A stretch of DNA of 64,000 nucleotides from Bryum argenteum (Eukaryota > Streptophyta > Bryopsida > Bryales > Bryaceae), in assembly GCA_037043015.1 (NCBI GenBank), contig CM073326.1:15384345-15448344 (forward strand), read 5' to 3'. The notes beneath the pieces are model-generated. The model ran no database searches and was not told the origin of the DNA. It saw only the letters and a list, made by a program, of their open reading frames with translations. The position numbers were made by a program, and so were the translations under genes. The first letter of the stretch is position 1. The number at the start of each line of letters is the position of its first letter. Below are positions 1-11,684 of this stretch, piece by piece.

Positions 1-12
1 TTTTCTTTGCAG

Positions 13-2101
13 TAAGAGCTACGAAGTTGGGGTAAGCTACAAGCTCCTCACATCTACTTACTGAATTACGATTGCTGTGAATTTGTTTGAGAAGAAACTT
101 GCCTCAATTGCTCAACTATTTCGTACTCCTTGAGCAGTTGCTGCAAGAGGAATTGAAGAAGTCGCAACAGGAGAAGGAATTAGTGCAACAACGAGCCAGG
201 TATAGCGAATTCTGAATATCTCCACATTGAATTCCAACGCAATAGCGTCAGACACTAATAGCGGAACGACTGCAGATTGTACCTCGCCGATGAGCAGCTC
301 CTTCAGAGTGTAACTTCAGTACAGCAACTGGCGAATATGGAGACAGAATTGGAACAGGCGATTGAGCGCGTACGCGCAAGGAAGGTGAGTGGTCTTACTT
401 GTGAGAATATCACTTTCACGAATCATCTAGCTCGGTTTATTAAGAGGCTATTGATTCTGTGTTGCAGGCTTACGTAAACAGTGCGTACCAAGCTGCAAGT
501 TCTGCGATGCAACGACAGGTACTGAACCCTAAACTGTAACAACTGCTCTGTCTGGCTGAATCTGTACGCAATCACTCAACTGGTTCCTTTGATTGCAGAT
601 GCTGGCACTGCGGGCTCAGCATCAAGCTGGAATGGGGCAGTCTCAACCGCAGTATCTACAGTGTTATAATCCGGAGCGTGGCGAAGCTATTCTTCAGGAC
701 TTCATGGAACAGCAATCCAACGCGCAGGCAATTGTTCCTGTGCAGATGAATAGGTACCTTCCCCTAAGAATATCTAGCCTCGTCACTTTGTCAACCGCGA
801 ACCCAGATGTACACCAGTTGCTACAGCTTCTTGCATAATTGGCGCCCCGAGTAAAGCTGGCTGCCGAGCATTAGATCTGCCGTAATGGTTTTTGATTCTT
901 TTTCATTGTGTACGTACTATCGAGCATGATGGGACATTATAATTAATTATGTGAAAGTGTATTCGTTACTTCGACGTATCAACTCAGACTCTGAACTTTA
1001 CAGCGAAGCTTTTCCGTCGCTTCATTTAGTTCCTAATTATAATGGGTTCAAGTTCTTATCTGAAGTGATCAGAACATAACCATGTCGATACGTTACAACA
1101 CAACCTGTGGTATCTTACTTCGTAGTCGAATGTGGGTCGGAGACTGAAAGAAGTGCATGTGATGTTACTTGGGGTGTGCAGGGAAGTGGCGAGCAATACC
1201 GAAGCGAGTCCATCAAGTTTCTTTCCGCGATCGGCGTCGCAATCGAATATGCACAACTTGGCTAGTCAAATCAACCTCATGGGAGGAGCAGCTGCTGCTG
1301 CCAGTAACCGAGGATACGACATGTCGATGCATGAGCGCTCCGGTGATCATACTTACGATCACGACCACAAGAAAGCGAACACGAGTGCTGCTGCTGCTGC
1401 CGCTGCAGCGAAAGCGGATGGGTTCGCTTCTTCCAGCAGCAGCGGTGCCGCCAACAACAACGAAGGTACCGCTGAAACCTTCACTGGCCAGTCTGAGCCC
1501 GCCAGCGCCTCCAACTGGCAAGTCTCCCATCACGCTCATCACCACGCGCAGGCTTACTCCACTGCGCAGTACCCGCCCTCTGGCTACTTCAACCAGGTGC
1601 TCCATATTTCAATCCTTACTTCTAGTAAAGAATGTACAAGACTCTGAACACGTCTGTTACAGTGACATCCTCTAGACTAGTACTCCGTTAAGGATGTATA
1701 AACGTAATTGTCTCACACTGATTTGAGTTCAGAACATCCGACAGAGTTGCACATACTCCACTACTACTTTGTCTCGCAACATAATATATCTTCATCCTGT
1801 TGCGCTGACAGCCTGACTGAAACGCATGCTTAGATCTTCGAAGAGCAGGGCTCGTTTAGATCCGAGGTTCTGTAGGGGCGTTCCAGAATTGTTTCCAGTG
1901 CGGACCCTGGGCTCTTGAATCATGTCAAAAGATAATTATTAAAGGATTTTTAACAGAGAGATAATCACTGACTTGTAACTCCTCGCTGACAGTGGTATAC
2001 ACACGAGCCTGTTTATGAGCTTTTAGAGTATCCTGTTCAAGAAGTGTCCTACAAATTTTGATGACATTGATGGTGTGCAGAACGCAGATGCATGGAAATG
2101 A
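13..2101 (+). CDS. MIKC*-type MADS-box transcription factor, 3' exons (5' part outside window)
   Basis: The visible exons are about 13-31, 138-199, 276-384, 468-518, 599-753, 1182-1596 and 2081-2101. All junctions are GT-AG and the frame stays open to a TGA at 2099-2101. The first exons encode an amphipathic leucine-heptad stretch typical of a keratin-like K domain (segments such as LANMETELEQAIERVRARK), followed by AYVNSAYQAASSAMQRQ. The 1182-1596 exon encodes a low-complexity C-terminal tail rich in Ala, Ser, His and Asn, and the last exon adds only six residues (NADAWK). The MADS DNA-binding exon lies upstream of the window. In the family, the K domain mediates dimerisation of nuclear transcription factors; MIKC* members act in gametophyte or pollen development. 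Assignment to MIKC* rather than MIKC-classic rests on the short K exons and is inferred. The first exon and the exact start of the second (135 or 138) are the least certain points. Confidence 0.72.
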
Positions 2102-3260
2102 CGCTGTTCAATGATCAGGAAGAGTAACTGCCACAATTTCTTCAAAGGGCAGAAATGGGACTTCTGCAGCCCGGCGAATGAAGCGTACGAGGTCCGACAC
2201 GAACCTGAAAAATAGAAGTTGCAGCAGAGGTGATTGATACATCATGCGTGCCATCTACGATCACCCCAGAACATCAACTTCTGAATATCAACTGGAAGCA
2301 AGAAAATTTTGAAACACTCAACGCGTGCACTGATACAGCGACAAAGGTCCTGACTTGCGAGCGTTGGAATACGAAAACCACGACTGTTGATAGAACCTAG
2401 AGATTTTCGTTGCAGCCGTATCTTCGTATTCAAATATCATAGTGGTCTACTAAGCCCACTCAGTCATCTATACATATATCAATTGTCAACCTTAGCCCAG
2501 AAGCTTTTGTCCGTAAAACTGTTTAATAAGAACAATGATTCATCTTGTCAGTCCCACTTCCTTGACTCTCCTGTGCATGTCAGTGAAACTCTAGCTTTCA
2601 TTTTACTGCATGGACCCAGGCAAGTTTGTCGAAACTGACTGTTCCGACATGTGGATGTGGGGTGAGGCTATTCAGAAGACAAGACAAATCTTTGACATTT
2701 GGATCCGTTTTGCATGATGTGAGATCGACCTTCCCGTCGGGTTGGAGTAAATATAAGCGGAGTGGTTAAAAATGGCTAAGTGGTAACGGTAATCGGAAAC
2801 TTGCTTGCACCGTAGCAGCCAGTCATGGCGCAACTCCCCAGACGCGGGGCCCGATGCGCCGGGGCGGGCACGCGGAGGTGGAATTTGGCCAGTCGATCGG
2901 CATGGTGACAAAATGATATGGATCACCTGGCTTTGGTGGTATCTACCACAATAGCAATCGACACCAGCCGGGCGAGCCGAGGTCCGTGCTTTTCAAAAGG
3001 ATGCCATGATGGTTTGTTGATCAATTTTAGTATTGTAAAAAGCAGACCCGGCCGTTGTTGTGTGTAGTACTTCATTCCCGGTTGCACAGTTCCAAAGAGA
3101 ATTGTTGGTAGTACGTTTTTTTGTCCAGACTTGTCGGAAGCTAATTTTGGCTCCGTCGAAATCCGAATCATCCATCGCATGTTTCTACCGGGCCGCGGCT
3201 CCGGGACTTTACCGTCTTTGGTGTCTCCGCTGCCCGTGCTACCGTAGAATGAGTGAGTTT
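2102..3260. other. intergenic, downstream of the MADS-box gene
   Basis: No convincing coding region. It presumably holds the 3' UTR of the MADS-box gene; the short ORFs on both strands lack splice context or recognisable motifs. A GC-rich patch lies around 2830-2880. Confidence 0.5.
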
Positions 3261-3395
3261 GGTATAGCAGGAGCCCCGACGGCAGGGTATTCTGCCGGGG
3301 GAGATACCCGACGCGGCGGGTGGTAGCCCGACGCAGAGGGTATTTCCCTCGGCAGAATACCCTCCCGTTGGGGGCTTCTGCTGCGTATCATACTG
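3261..3395. repeat. GC-rich foldback hairpin
   Basis: The left arm at about 3267-3302 and the right arm at about 3344-3385 are reverse complements with few mismatches, sharing the core AGGGTATTCTGCCG. The loop side contains further ATACCC and GGGTAT pairs, so the stem continues inward, and weaker pairing extends outward. It is far more GC-rich than its surroundings. No target-site duplication was identified. Confidence 0.75.
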
Positions 3396-3488
3396 CCCGG
3401 GTTTCGGCTACTATTTGTCAAGTTCCTTTGTATTTGCGTTGCTTATGTAATATAATGTTCATCATACAATTTTTATGATTTTTTTTTG

Positions 3489-3622
3489 TGTTGTCCGGGT
3501 TTTTTCCTATAAGGTGAGAATTGGAGAGGGTGTTGTGTCGTAATGCCCTCTCTGGAGAGGGCAGAGGGCATTACGGCACGGGAGCTTCCTTCAAATGAAG
3601 AAAACCGAAACCGGACAGTGTG
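3489..3622. repeat. small foldback/MITE-like element
   Basis: A near-perfect inner stem pairs 3535-3551 with 3563-3579 (core CGTAATGCCCTCT). Outer ends also pair imperfectly (TGTCCGG near 3493 against CCGGACA near 3611), so the whole ~130 bp can fold into a hairpin. No coding content. Confidence 0.6.
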
Positions 3623-4370
3623 ATATGGTAGCAAAAAATTAACAATCTGTTACAAACTATGTGAATAATGTGTTCTACAGACATAATTATTTAGTACTTG
3701 CATGTCCTACAAACATGCCTGTGTGTCTATGTTTAGTTCTATTATTGTGGTCAAATATTCTTTACATAGCAACTCAAATGTGTCATACATAGGAACTGCA
3801 TTACCTTTGTACTTAAACAAGGGGTAGGGATATAGTAGTGTATTGTTTGGTTGATGCTAACTGTGTAGTATTTTATGTAGACTATATATTTAGATTGACA
3901 TGTGCTTCTTAGGCATTGTTACTCCAATAGAAAATCTTTTTAGATACGTGTGTGATCGTGTATGTGGTGGTAAGATGTTAACAAATTCAAGTATGAGGGT
4001 TTGAGAACAAATTCTTACAAAATTTAAAATGACAGGTCTAGTTGGTGACTTCAAATCTAAGATGTATCAATCATGTTATTGTTCTTGTACCTTAAGAATG
4101 AGTCAGACTAATTCTTCCAATTTTTTAAAAATTTTCAAAAGTCTCATTTGTGCACTCCATCGTACATGCATATATAACCAACTTTGCTAGAAATGTAATT
4201 ATTTAATCCTCTTGAACTCCAATTAAATTTTTGCATTTATTTGTACATAAGTGCAGCCAGGTTAAAACAACTCAATCCAAATACCTCACATAAATTCGAT
4301 CGAAAGAAACGTTTCGATGCTAGACCTTGTGGGAAGATATCTATCTTGATGAATACTAAGATTCAAAGAA
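3623..4370. other. AT-rich intergenic DNA
   Basis: No genes, RNAs or clear repeats seen. Confidence 0.5.
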
Positions 4371-4746
4371 TTAATCCTTAAACGTCTAGCTATACTGCTA
4401 TACGGATTGGGCAGCCCAAAATTGGATCACAACATCTTTTGGACTTGGGCATCATGAATAGTGCACTTTTTGAACTTGGGCATCATGAATGATCCAATCA
4501 ATGATAAGCTTGCAACCTCCGACAAGGTTATGTACAACCCCAACCTACCTACCACAATCCTTTCAAAGCACAAATCACTCATACAAATTGTGATTCGAAC
4601 TGTGAAATTTCACTTTTTGAATGCATCACAAGAAGGTGACCAATTTGACGTCAAAATATAAGTGAAAAGTTGAGTATATTGAGAGCTACAAATGAGATTC
4701 TGTTGGAAACGGCCCCTTGGGGGCCGCTCAGACGTTTAAAGGTTAA
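4371..4746 (-). mobile_element. TTAA-flanked MITE, family 2 (copy 1)
   Basis: Bounded by TTAA at 4371-4374 and 4743-4746. The termini read TCCTTAAACGTC at one end and the complement of CTTTAAACGTC at the other. The body is shared in reverse orientation with the copies at 6.6 kb and 44.1-44.8 kb, including the short repeat containing GGGCATCATGAAT. It has no coding capacity. TTAA duplication plus CCC/TCC-starting TIRs resembles piggyBac-derived MITEs (inference). Confidence 0.72.
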
Positions 4747-5869
4747 GTGAGCTTTCATAAAATAGATTCTTGTGCTCCCACTTCCAAAAATAAGTTGAGT
4801 CAATTTACGATGAACATACTATTTATGCAACCATCTTCTAATTCTATTTTTTTTACGATACTTATATAAAATTTGTGAAGTATATATTCCGAAAATAGAA
4901 GTCAATATGAGATGACATGTGTGTGAAGACCAACCCTATAACTTGAGTGGTCACTTTAACTTGAAGTCACTTATAGAACTCTTATAACAACAATAAAAAT
5001 AAAAATAAAACATATTATCGTATGAAAACCAATGTTTCATCAAATCACTCATACATACAAAGCTAGCTAAATTGGAGATGCTCATGTACCAAAAAAAATG
5101 TCTTTCAACTTCTAAAGTCAAAAAGACTCCTATTGACTCAAAACAAAAATGTTGTTTCTACATAGTGTGAGGATTTTTCAGACTTGAGATCCCACACGGA
5201 GGGTGAAGCTCATGGTAGTTTTTTGCCTTAGGTGGAAATAATGGAACTCTATTTAACTCCACCAACATTGGTATGGTTAAAATAATTTAATAAATATCCG
5301 CTGACTTATCAAACAATCTTCGAACAAAATATTGTACAATTGAAACTAAGTTTTAAGAATATCTTCACAATAATTCTAGAAAGGATCATTTGGAGCCAGG
5401 TGGTTTATGTCCACCCCACTCCTAAGCTTAAACACCTCTCAAACAAATTAGATTTAATCTTATACTCAAGACTCCGTCTCTAATTTATCAAAATTGGTTG
5501 AATTTTTTTTAATGGTGTAGATTACTCATTGAATATGATTTGGATCATGCGTCAACATCAAACCCTGTATTTTTTGAGATTTTTTTTTTTTTTTTTTTTT
5601 GAGATGAATGTTTTATCCAAATCTTGGTTTTTCCCAAAGACAAAGAAGTATATTTTAAGATCTTCACTTCGAATCTTGACTTTGAAGAGAACATTTGCGA
5701 TAACAATGTCCATTGAGATGTTTTATGCGGAAAGAAGATGGTGTCCTATTACATAATTGGAGCCTGATCTTACTTTTGCACTTGTCGTTTCTAATGATGC
5801 GGTCTCAAAAATCAACTGGGTTGAGTGGGTTCCTGTTTCAGTGTTGGTGATTTGATGTGAATGCATGTG
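4747..5869. other. AT-rich intergenic DNA
   Basis: No supported gene. Contains a T homopolymer at about 5580-5600. Confidence 0.5.
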
Positions 5870-6198
5870 ATTGCCCGGCCTCGCCTCTAAGTGCGGGACA
5901 GTGGAGGACCTACGCCCCACTGTTCGCCCACAAAACCCTGCCCGTATAAAATAATTTGGGAGTAAATTTGCCCCCTAAATTTTTGTTGTTGATGTCACCA
6001 ATGTCATCATGGGACACACACAAGGGTAAATTGGGGTTGCAGATCCCATTCTCAAACTCAAAATTTGAAAAAAAATATTGTACAGCCTCCAAAAATGCAA
6101 AAATCAGATTTACACGAATTTTTGCCAGGCAGCAAGTATGGGCGGGCAGTGAGGTGTAGGTCCTCCACTGTCCCGCCCTTAGAGGCGAGGATTGCCCG
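5870..6198. mobile_element. hAT-like MITE with 8-bp target-site duplication
   Basis: The direct repeat ATTGCCCG occurs at 5870-5877 and 6191-6198 and flanks a 313-bp element. The element begins GCCTCGCCTCTAAG and ends with the reverse complement CTTAGAGGCGAGG. The terminal inverted repeats run for roughly 40 bp (shared blocks GGACAGTGGAGGACCTA and CCCCACTG), with one extra G at the left end. An 8-bp duplication is the hallmark of hAT transposition. No transposase is present, so this is a non-autonomous copy. Confidence 0.8.
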
Positions 6199-6578
6199 AA
6201 GTCTCGGAGGATCATTCATAGCTCTCTGCTATGCACCTTGGATACGAGCAATCTTTTGATTTGAGGGACTCATTCCAAGATACTTGTCAAGTTGGATGAC
6301 ATCTATGGACAATCCAAAGTTTACAATTACCAACAATAGTTGCGAAATAATATCTAAGATCTAGGTTCTATGAAGATATTCTTATGGAGATATGCAGTCA
6401 TGGATGGAGAATCCCGCATGTTACAAAGTGCGGAAATAAGTATAAAGTCCATGTTTAGTTATATGATGCATTTAGATTTGCTATTACGATAACCGTAACA
6501 AAAGAAATTGTGTGATATTATGCTTTTTAGAGTGTCTTTTGGTAAAAGATTGTGAGGTGATGAGTGATTTGTTAGCTG

Positions 6579-6982
6579 TTAACCCTTAAATGCCCAAGCA
6601 AGCCTGAGGGGCTTGATTCCAACGGAATCTTCCCCGTAGCTCTCACTGTACTCAACTTTTCACTTATATTTTGATGTCAAATTGGTCACCTTCTTCTGAT
6701 GCATTCAAAAAATGAAATTTCACAATTCAAATCACAATTTGTATGCATGATTTTGTGCTTTGAAAGGATTGTGGTAGGTGGGTTGGGGTTGTACATAACC
6801 TTGTAGGAGGTTGCAAGCTCATTATTGATTAGTCTATTCATGATGCCCAAGTTCAAAAAGTGCACTATTCATGATGCCCAAGTTCAAAAAGTGCACTATT
6901 CATGATGCCCTGGAAGTCCAAAAGATGTTGCGATCCAATTTTGGGCTGCCCGTTTCAGACCCCATGGGCGTTTAGGGGTTAA
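6579..6982 (+). mobile_element. TTAA-flanked MITE, family 2 (copy 2)
   Basis: TTAA at 6579-6582 and 6979-6982. The left terminus is CCCTTAAATGCCCA and the right end carries GGGCGTTTAGGGG. The body matches the 44.1 kb copies almost throughout. An extra tandem copy of the ~31-bp CATGATGCCCAAGTTC unit explains its greater length (404 bp). Immediately downstream, to about 7027, is a ~50-bp fragment of the same family ending in GGGTTAA. Confidence 0.8.
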
Positions 6983-8022
6983 ACCTCTAACCATGCCCGA
7001 GGGGCTTAATTTTCACTGTAAGGGTTAACCTTCTCAAATATGTTGGTGCACGTCATACTTAACGACTTCGTGATTTTTGGAAATTTAGAAATGAATTTGT
7101 AATTAATGGGATTCCTTCAACCTATACACGTCCCTAGTGTTGAAAAATGACATTTTGGATGAAGGGCTAAAACTTTGGAGATTTATGTTTTTTTCATCCG
7201 AACGTTGTTTTTGACGAGGTCACTTGGGGTTGGGTCCCAAATCAAGTCTGGTTTGTGTGGTACAAATTGCACTCGTATACAATGAAGTATGAATTAATGA
7301 CATTCATTCTAAAGTAAGCAACTCTTGGTTTTGGTTTTAGACGAAAACGCATGATTTATCTTTGCAAGCCAATTATTGTGAACATTATCAAAAATAGTTT
7401 TTCATGAATTTTTCCACATCAAGTATGATTCTAAGATGAATCTCAAAAGCTTTCTAGTTGGAAGCTTTTTGATCCAAGTAACTCTACTATTGGATTTGTA
7501 ATGATGTTTCTACAATGAATAAAAGTAGAAAAATGGATTAATTTTGAGGAGCTATATCTCCTTCATCCATTGTTAGAATATAACTTTATTCTTTCGTATC
7601 ACCTTGTTTAGAAGTGGCCTTCCTAGAAGTTTTGGACCCCATTTAACAAATTACATCCATTTTTACATAATTGTTGATAAAATTGATTATGTCCTAAGAT
7701 AGTAAAAAGTCAATACAAAGGTCATTTCATTGTCCAAATTGTGCCATTTCCATAACACTATATCTACACGTTACATTGCGTCCTAGTTGCTTTGTAAAGA
7801 ACGATTCTGGTTACGATTTGAATCTTGTTAATTAATATTCATAACACGCTTGGGCATATTATCATATTGAGTTCAAACTTAAACGATACCGAAGGACATC
7901 CTCTGACTAGCTTGAAAATTAGAGGGTTTTGAGCATGCATTGCACAAAATAGCCCTTCAACTCAATTAGGGTGACACTTGAGAATTGAAATTGTCCACCT
8001 AACACGCAAGGAGGAAACGCTC
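6983..8022. other. AT-rich intergenic DNA
   Basis: No supported gene. A fragment near 7770-7795 repeats the sequence around the MITE end at 8040-8060 (CGTTACATTGCGTCCT), suggesting a decayed second copy of that element. Confidence 0.45.
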
Positions 8023-8277
8023 TAAGGGCATCCTCAATCTATACGTTACATTGCGTCCTCGCTAATGGCACTTTCATTGCGCATCAACAACTCCTTGCCC
8101 CAACATGCAGTACAAAGTGATGTTTCGGCCACGACATTTCCCCTTCTCTCCTTAGTGTAATTGTCTTCTTTTGCAGAGCCTAAAGCTCGACGATATAGAC
8201 AATCAACTACAAATATGGCGGGAACGGAAATGCACATGAAGGAGTACTTTGCCGCTACAAGATTGGGGATGCCCTAA
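8023..8277. mobile_element. Harbinger/Tourist-like MITE with TAA duplication
   Basis: TAA at 8023-8025 and 8275-8277 brackets a 249-bp element. It starts GGGCATCCTCAATCT and ends with the reverse complement of GGGCATCCCCAATCT, a 15-bp terminal inverted repeat with one mismatch. The TAA duplication and the GGGCATC-type terminus are classic for PIF/Harbinger-derived Tourist MITEs. It has no transposase. Confidence 0.82.
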
Positions 8278-8809
8278 CTATGATAACCAAAGGCGTGTAC
8301 CTCTGCTGCACTTCCACGTATGAAAAAAATTACTCACAAAATATTAGCATTCAAGATATTAACATCTGAAGGTGTTCCGGTTTAATACATATAGAAAGTT
8401 AAGTACTCTTGTTCTTTATTCTCTCGTACACTAGTGGTACTTATTTATTCATTAACTTCATATTATGAATATGTTTTTCTGATTTCTTCAAATTTAAATT
8501 CATTAAATGATGCACATAGGGTCATTAAACTACTAAGGTATTAGGACATTGGTGAAACTTCCGCAAGGATGAAGCCATCCACTAATAATACCTTCAAATT
8601 TAAGACATTTTGATTTTCAGATATGAATGATGCAACAATCAAAAATTAGCTCACTTGGAGAATGGAGTGTAATGAACAAAGCTTCAAACAGCAGAACTTC
8701 ACATAATTTTAACCCAAACTCACATGTTTCTGGTCAGTTTTTAGAAAATTATCAACCAATCTCGATCCACGAAGAGAGGTATTTACAACAAATTTTGGAA
8801 TGTTTTTTT
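8278..8809. other. intergenic DNA
   Basis: No supported gene or repeat. Confidence 0.45.
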
Positions 8810-8988
8810 GCAACAGTTTTTAGCAGCAGTATATTGGAACATTTCTTATAAACATTACTCAAGTAAAGCAACAGTTTTTAGCAGCAGTATATTGGAACAT
8901 TTCTTACAAACATTACTCAAGTAAAGCAACAGTTTTTAGTAGCAGTATATTGGAACATTTCTTACAAACATTACTCAAGTAAAGCAAC
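8810..8988. repeat. 58-bp tandem repeat, three copies plus a partial
   Basis: Units start at 8810, 8868 and 8926 with GCAACAGTTTTTAG; a truncated fourth begins at 8984. Copies differ at only a few positions, indicating recent tandem expansion. No reading frame is preserved across the units. Confidence 0.88.
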
Positions 8989-10547
8989 GTCTTGATAGTA
9001 GCTCACAAGATAAGCAAATTTTTTGGATTCCACAAGTTTTGTGCACACAAGTGCAGTATCCCAACAACTTGTGGAAAAGAAGGTGAATGCATCAATCAAC
9101 TTCGGATGAAGGCAGAGCTCCCGGGTCAACAAGTACATGGAAATGATTCCAGATACTCCTCGAAATCTTGACAGCACTACGTTGAACGAGTGTTATACCG
9201 GCCGACAGTTACTGTATATTCCAGTCGAGTATCATTATGGAATCCTGTTCTTTCACTTCCGAAAAAGTGCCGGGTTGGCAGATTGTATTTCCAACGGACG
9301 GGTAACGATCTGATTCCTGTACTTTTACATTAAGACCGTCTGATTTTGTGGCTGGCCCGTGCAACAATCGTTCAAGCAATGGTCAACTGTACACGAGCAC
9401 ATGCAATGCCCAACAAGCGTGCATACTCGTACAAACAGGCAATGGTATCGATCCAAGCCAAATTTGCTTGCTATTGCCTATGAGAACCGTCAACGGCAAT
9501 CTTTGAGCTCCACAGTCAAGTCATTTTGCGTGCTTCGATGAACATGGCTACTGTACTGTACTTTTGAGCTGAATTATTCGTGTCCAAGTGGGGAACATTC
9601 TGCACTGTAATGCTGTAATGCAGGTGTTTCTCGGTTCATGATGTTGGGCAATGAAAGATGCTTGCTTGAGATTTCGTGGAGACTGGGGTTTGGCACTACT
9701 CAATCCTTCAGTCACATTGTTGACATATTTCTAAGTGATAGCATATCCAGGAGAAGAGCAAAACAAAGAAATTCATCATCCTGGAAAGAAGGCGGGGGCT
9801 GGACACGATCTATTAATGATGAAAATCCCTGTGATATTAAAACTTGAACAAATTTGTATGCCACAGTCCATGGATTTGATGAGCAACTTCACTCGAAACT
9901 AATTAGTTCATACTAAAAAGGTTCCTCTGACTATCTACACTAAGTTAGTTGGGTACAATGGAGCTCTAGTAATCTTCACTCAAAGGTACATAGTAGCTTT
10001 TGCATACAACAGTTGTACTTACTGCAAACATTAGAGAGTGTCACTTTAGGGCACCGTTTTAGGGTCACCGATATTTCGAGTTTCAAGAATTCATTATTCA
10101 TCGTAGAAAAGTCCAAGAAGAATGATTCCACTTGCTCTAGCTTTCTATTAATGTTTCTACGCACAAAAATTGCTTGCACTACCATTTCCCATGCTGAAAA
10201 TTGCACCATTATTGATCACCTTATAAGAGAGCTCATCACTCCGCTACGTGATCGTGGTCTCATGTGAAGACCCTAATGTGGAACTGTGGACAAACTAAAG
10301 CATGTTTGCTTCACTATCTACATGCATTGACTATTTTGGTGGTGAACAGTATCAAGTGCTCTCAGATTGCGTGAGCATTTCACCCAAGTAAGGAATCTAT
10401 TGCAGCTCAGAGTAACTTTCTGCAAATGAAACCATCAGCTCCCTACAGATGTGATCCTACTTCAGACTGTGTTCAGGTTGATACTGTGCGGCTATTTTCT
10501 CCAGACGAAAACTCCTGGAGTTGAGGAATAAGCAAACAATAGTAGCG
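8989..10547. other. intergenic DNA, presumably 3' side of the minus-strand MIR408 transcript
   Basis: No supported coding gene; short ORFs on both strands lack recognisable motifs. Positions near 10.4-10.55 kb retain weak similarity to sequence 3' of the hairpins at 18.0 and 18.5 kb, so the MIR408 duplication probably extends into this interval. Confidence 0.4.
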
Positions 10548-10682
10548 AATGGTAGATTGAACACATGAAATCTATTAACGCCCACGTCAATAATGTTGTG
10601 CACCAAGCGAGAGCTCGTCACTGATTGAGCTTAGATCATCGTACGTGGACGTTAATATCATTCAGGTGTTCATTCTTCCATG
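10548..10682 (-). ncRNA. conserved foldback downstream of MIR408 (candidate new miRNA precursor)
   Basis: Read on the minus strand, ~40 nt beginning CATGGAAGAATGAACACC pair with the distal arm across the segment TATTAACGCCCACGT at more than 30 positions, with a loop of about 55 nt. The same hairpin, with both arms conserved, recurs twice about 0.3-0.8 kb downstream of the other MIR408 precursor (17848-18018 and 18330-18507). It lies ~0.3 kb downstream of the minus-strand MIR408 and in the same orientation, so it could share its primary transcript. I do not recognise the arms as a named miRNA. A cis-regulatory foldback or MITE captured with the locus is an alternative. Confidence 0.55.
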
Positions 10683-10999
10683 AATTATATCCAGCTGCAC
10701 CTTCCATCTCCTGCAGAGACACCGCATTGTCAAGTGAACGTCACCACCACAACTGCGAAGCGAAACATTCAACTCGTACTTAATGTCAGCACTGATACAA
10801 CGCTTAAACCACATCCAGCATAATGTAATCTGCCAACATAGCGTTACAACACTATCTGAGATTCAAGATTAAAAATCAAGTCATCAGTTTTTATTATACT
10901 ACACAGATTAGAAGATGATACGATATGTCAAGTATGCAAGTAGCGATCACCTGCACATTTCACAATTGATATATTGAGAGAGGAGAAGAATGACGAGAG

Positions 11000-11105
11000 A
11001 GATGGAGGAAAGCCAGGGAAGAGGCAGTGCATGAGGACAGCACACACAGAGTTTCTCTAAGCATGTTATCGTCATGCAATGCCTCAAGCGCTGGCTCCCC
11101 TTCCT
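11000..11105 (-). ncRNA. MIR408: MIR408 precursor (minus-strand locus)
   Basis: The complement of 11011-11031 equals miR408 at all 21 positions; it starts UGCACUGCCUCUUCC and ends CUGGCU. The opposite arm at about 11071-11100 pairs with it, and a ~40-nt loop separates the arms, giving a normal plant pre-miRNA with the mature strand on the 3' arm. miR408 is loaded into AGO1 and cleaves mRNAs of plantacyanins and other blue-copper proteins when copper is scarce (family knowledge). The locus is a paralog of the plus-strand MIR408 at 17.45 kb: arms and loop blocks such as CTTAGAGAAAC are shared. Nine GTAC cores lie 0.6-0.9 kb upstream, and a conserved hairpin lies downstream at 10548-10682. Confidence 0.92.
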
Positions 11106-11684
11106 ACTCCGCCATTCCCCTCGCTCTCAAAGATATTACTCCTTAAAACCCTAATACAATGTAAACATGCAGAGTGCACGGGTCAGGCATGGCGACAGAT
11201 CTCCCACATGAACACAAGAATCTCAGAACACGCGGTTAAATGTAACTAGAAGCAAACTTTCGCACGCATCACAGGAGACCAGCAGCGATGCCTGTCCAGT
11301 GAACACTGCATGGATGCTCCTTGAATCCTTCTCCAGCAGCCTGCATTTGCTCAAATCCAGGACAATGCACCTCACGAACTTGCATTCCTAGGACTAAAAT
11401 TCTAGTCCCTTAACTACAGACCAGAACTTACATTGCAAAAATTCGGTCCTGGTCCGGAAATGTCAGTTACAGTCTCGACAATTCAGAGCAGCGCAAGAAA
11501 CAAGAATCTCGACCAAGAATTGACTGACAATGAAAGCGCAGGAAGTTCAAAAACAGAGGAACGAAGTTAGACTAAGAAATCGCTTGGGAACAAACACAAA
11601 GGAGTCGGATGCGCTCTCAGAGAGCCACACTTCCCCAAGCATTCTCTACTCCGGAATTATGTAGGGAGTTCTAAACGACTTCCA
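11106..11684 (-). other. probable 5' part of the minus-strand pri-miR408
   Basis: No coding gene seen. It lies between the GTAC cluster and the precursor, so it is inferred to be 5' leader of the primary transcript. No TATA box or start site could be fixed. Confidence 0.4.

Noticed and set aside
1213..1675. Long alternative-frame ORFs over the MADS-box tail exon
   Set aside because: GC-rich low-complexity sequence opens all frames; only one frame joins correctly to both neighbouring exons.
5580..5600. T homopolymer as a retrogene poly(A) tail
   Set aside because: No adjacent reverse-strand coding remnant or target-site duplication was found.
8810..8988. 58-bp repeats considered as a CRISPR-like array
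   Set aside because: Units are contiguous tandem copies without spacers, in a eukaryotic genome.
9380..9565. Extra GTAC motifs (about 9392, 9552, 9557)
   Set aside because: Far downstream of the minus-strand MIR408 and not clustered; consistent with chance.
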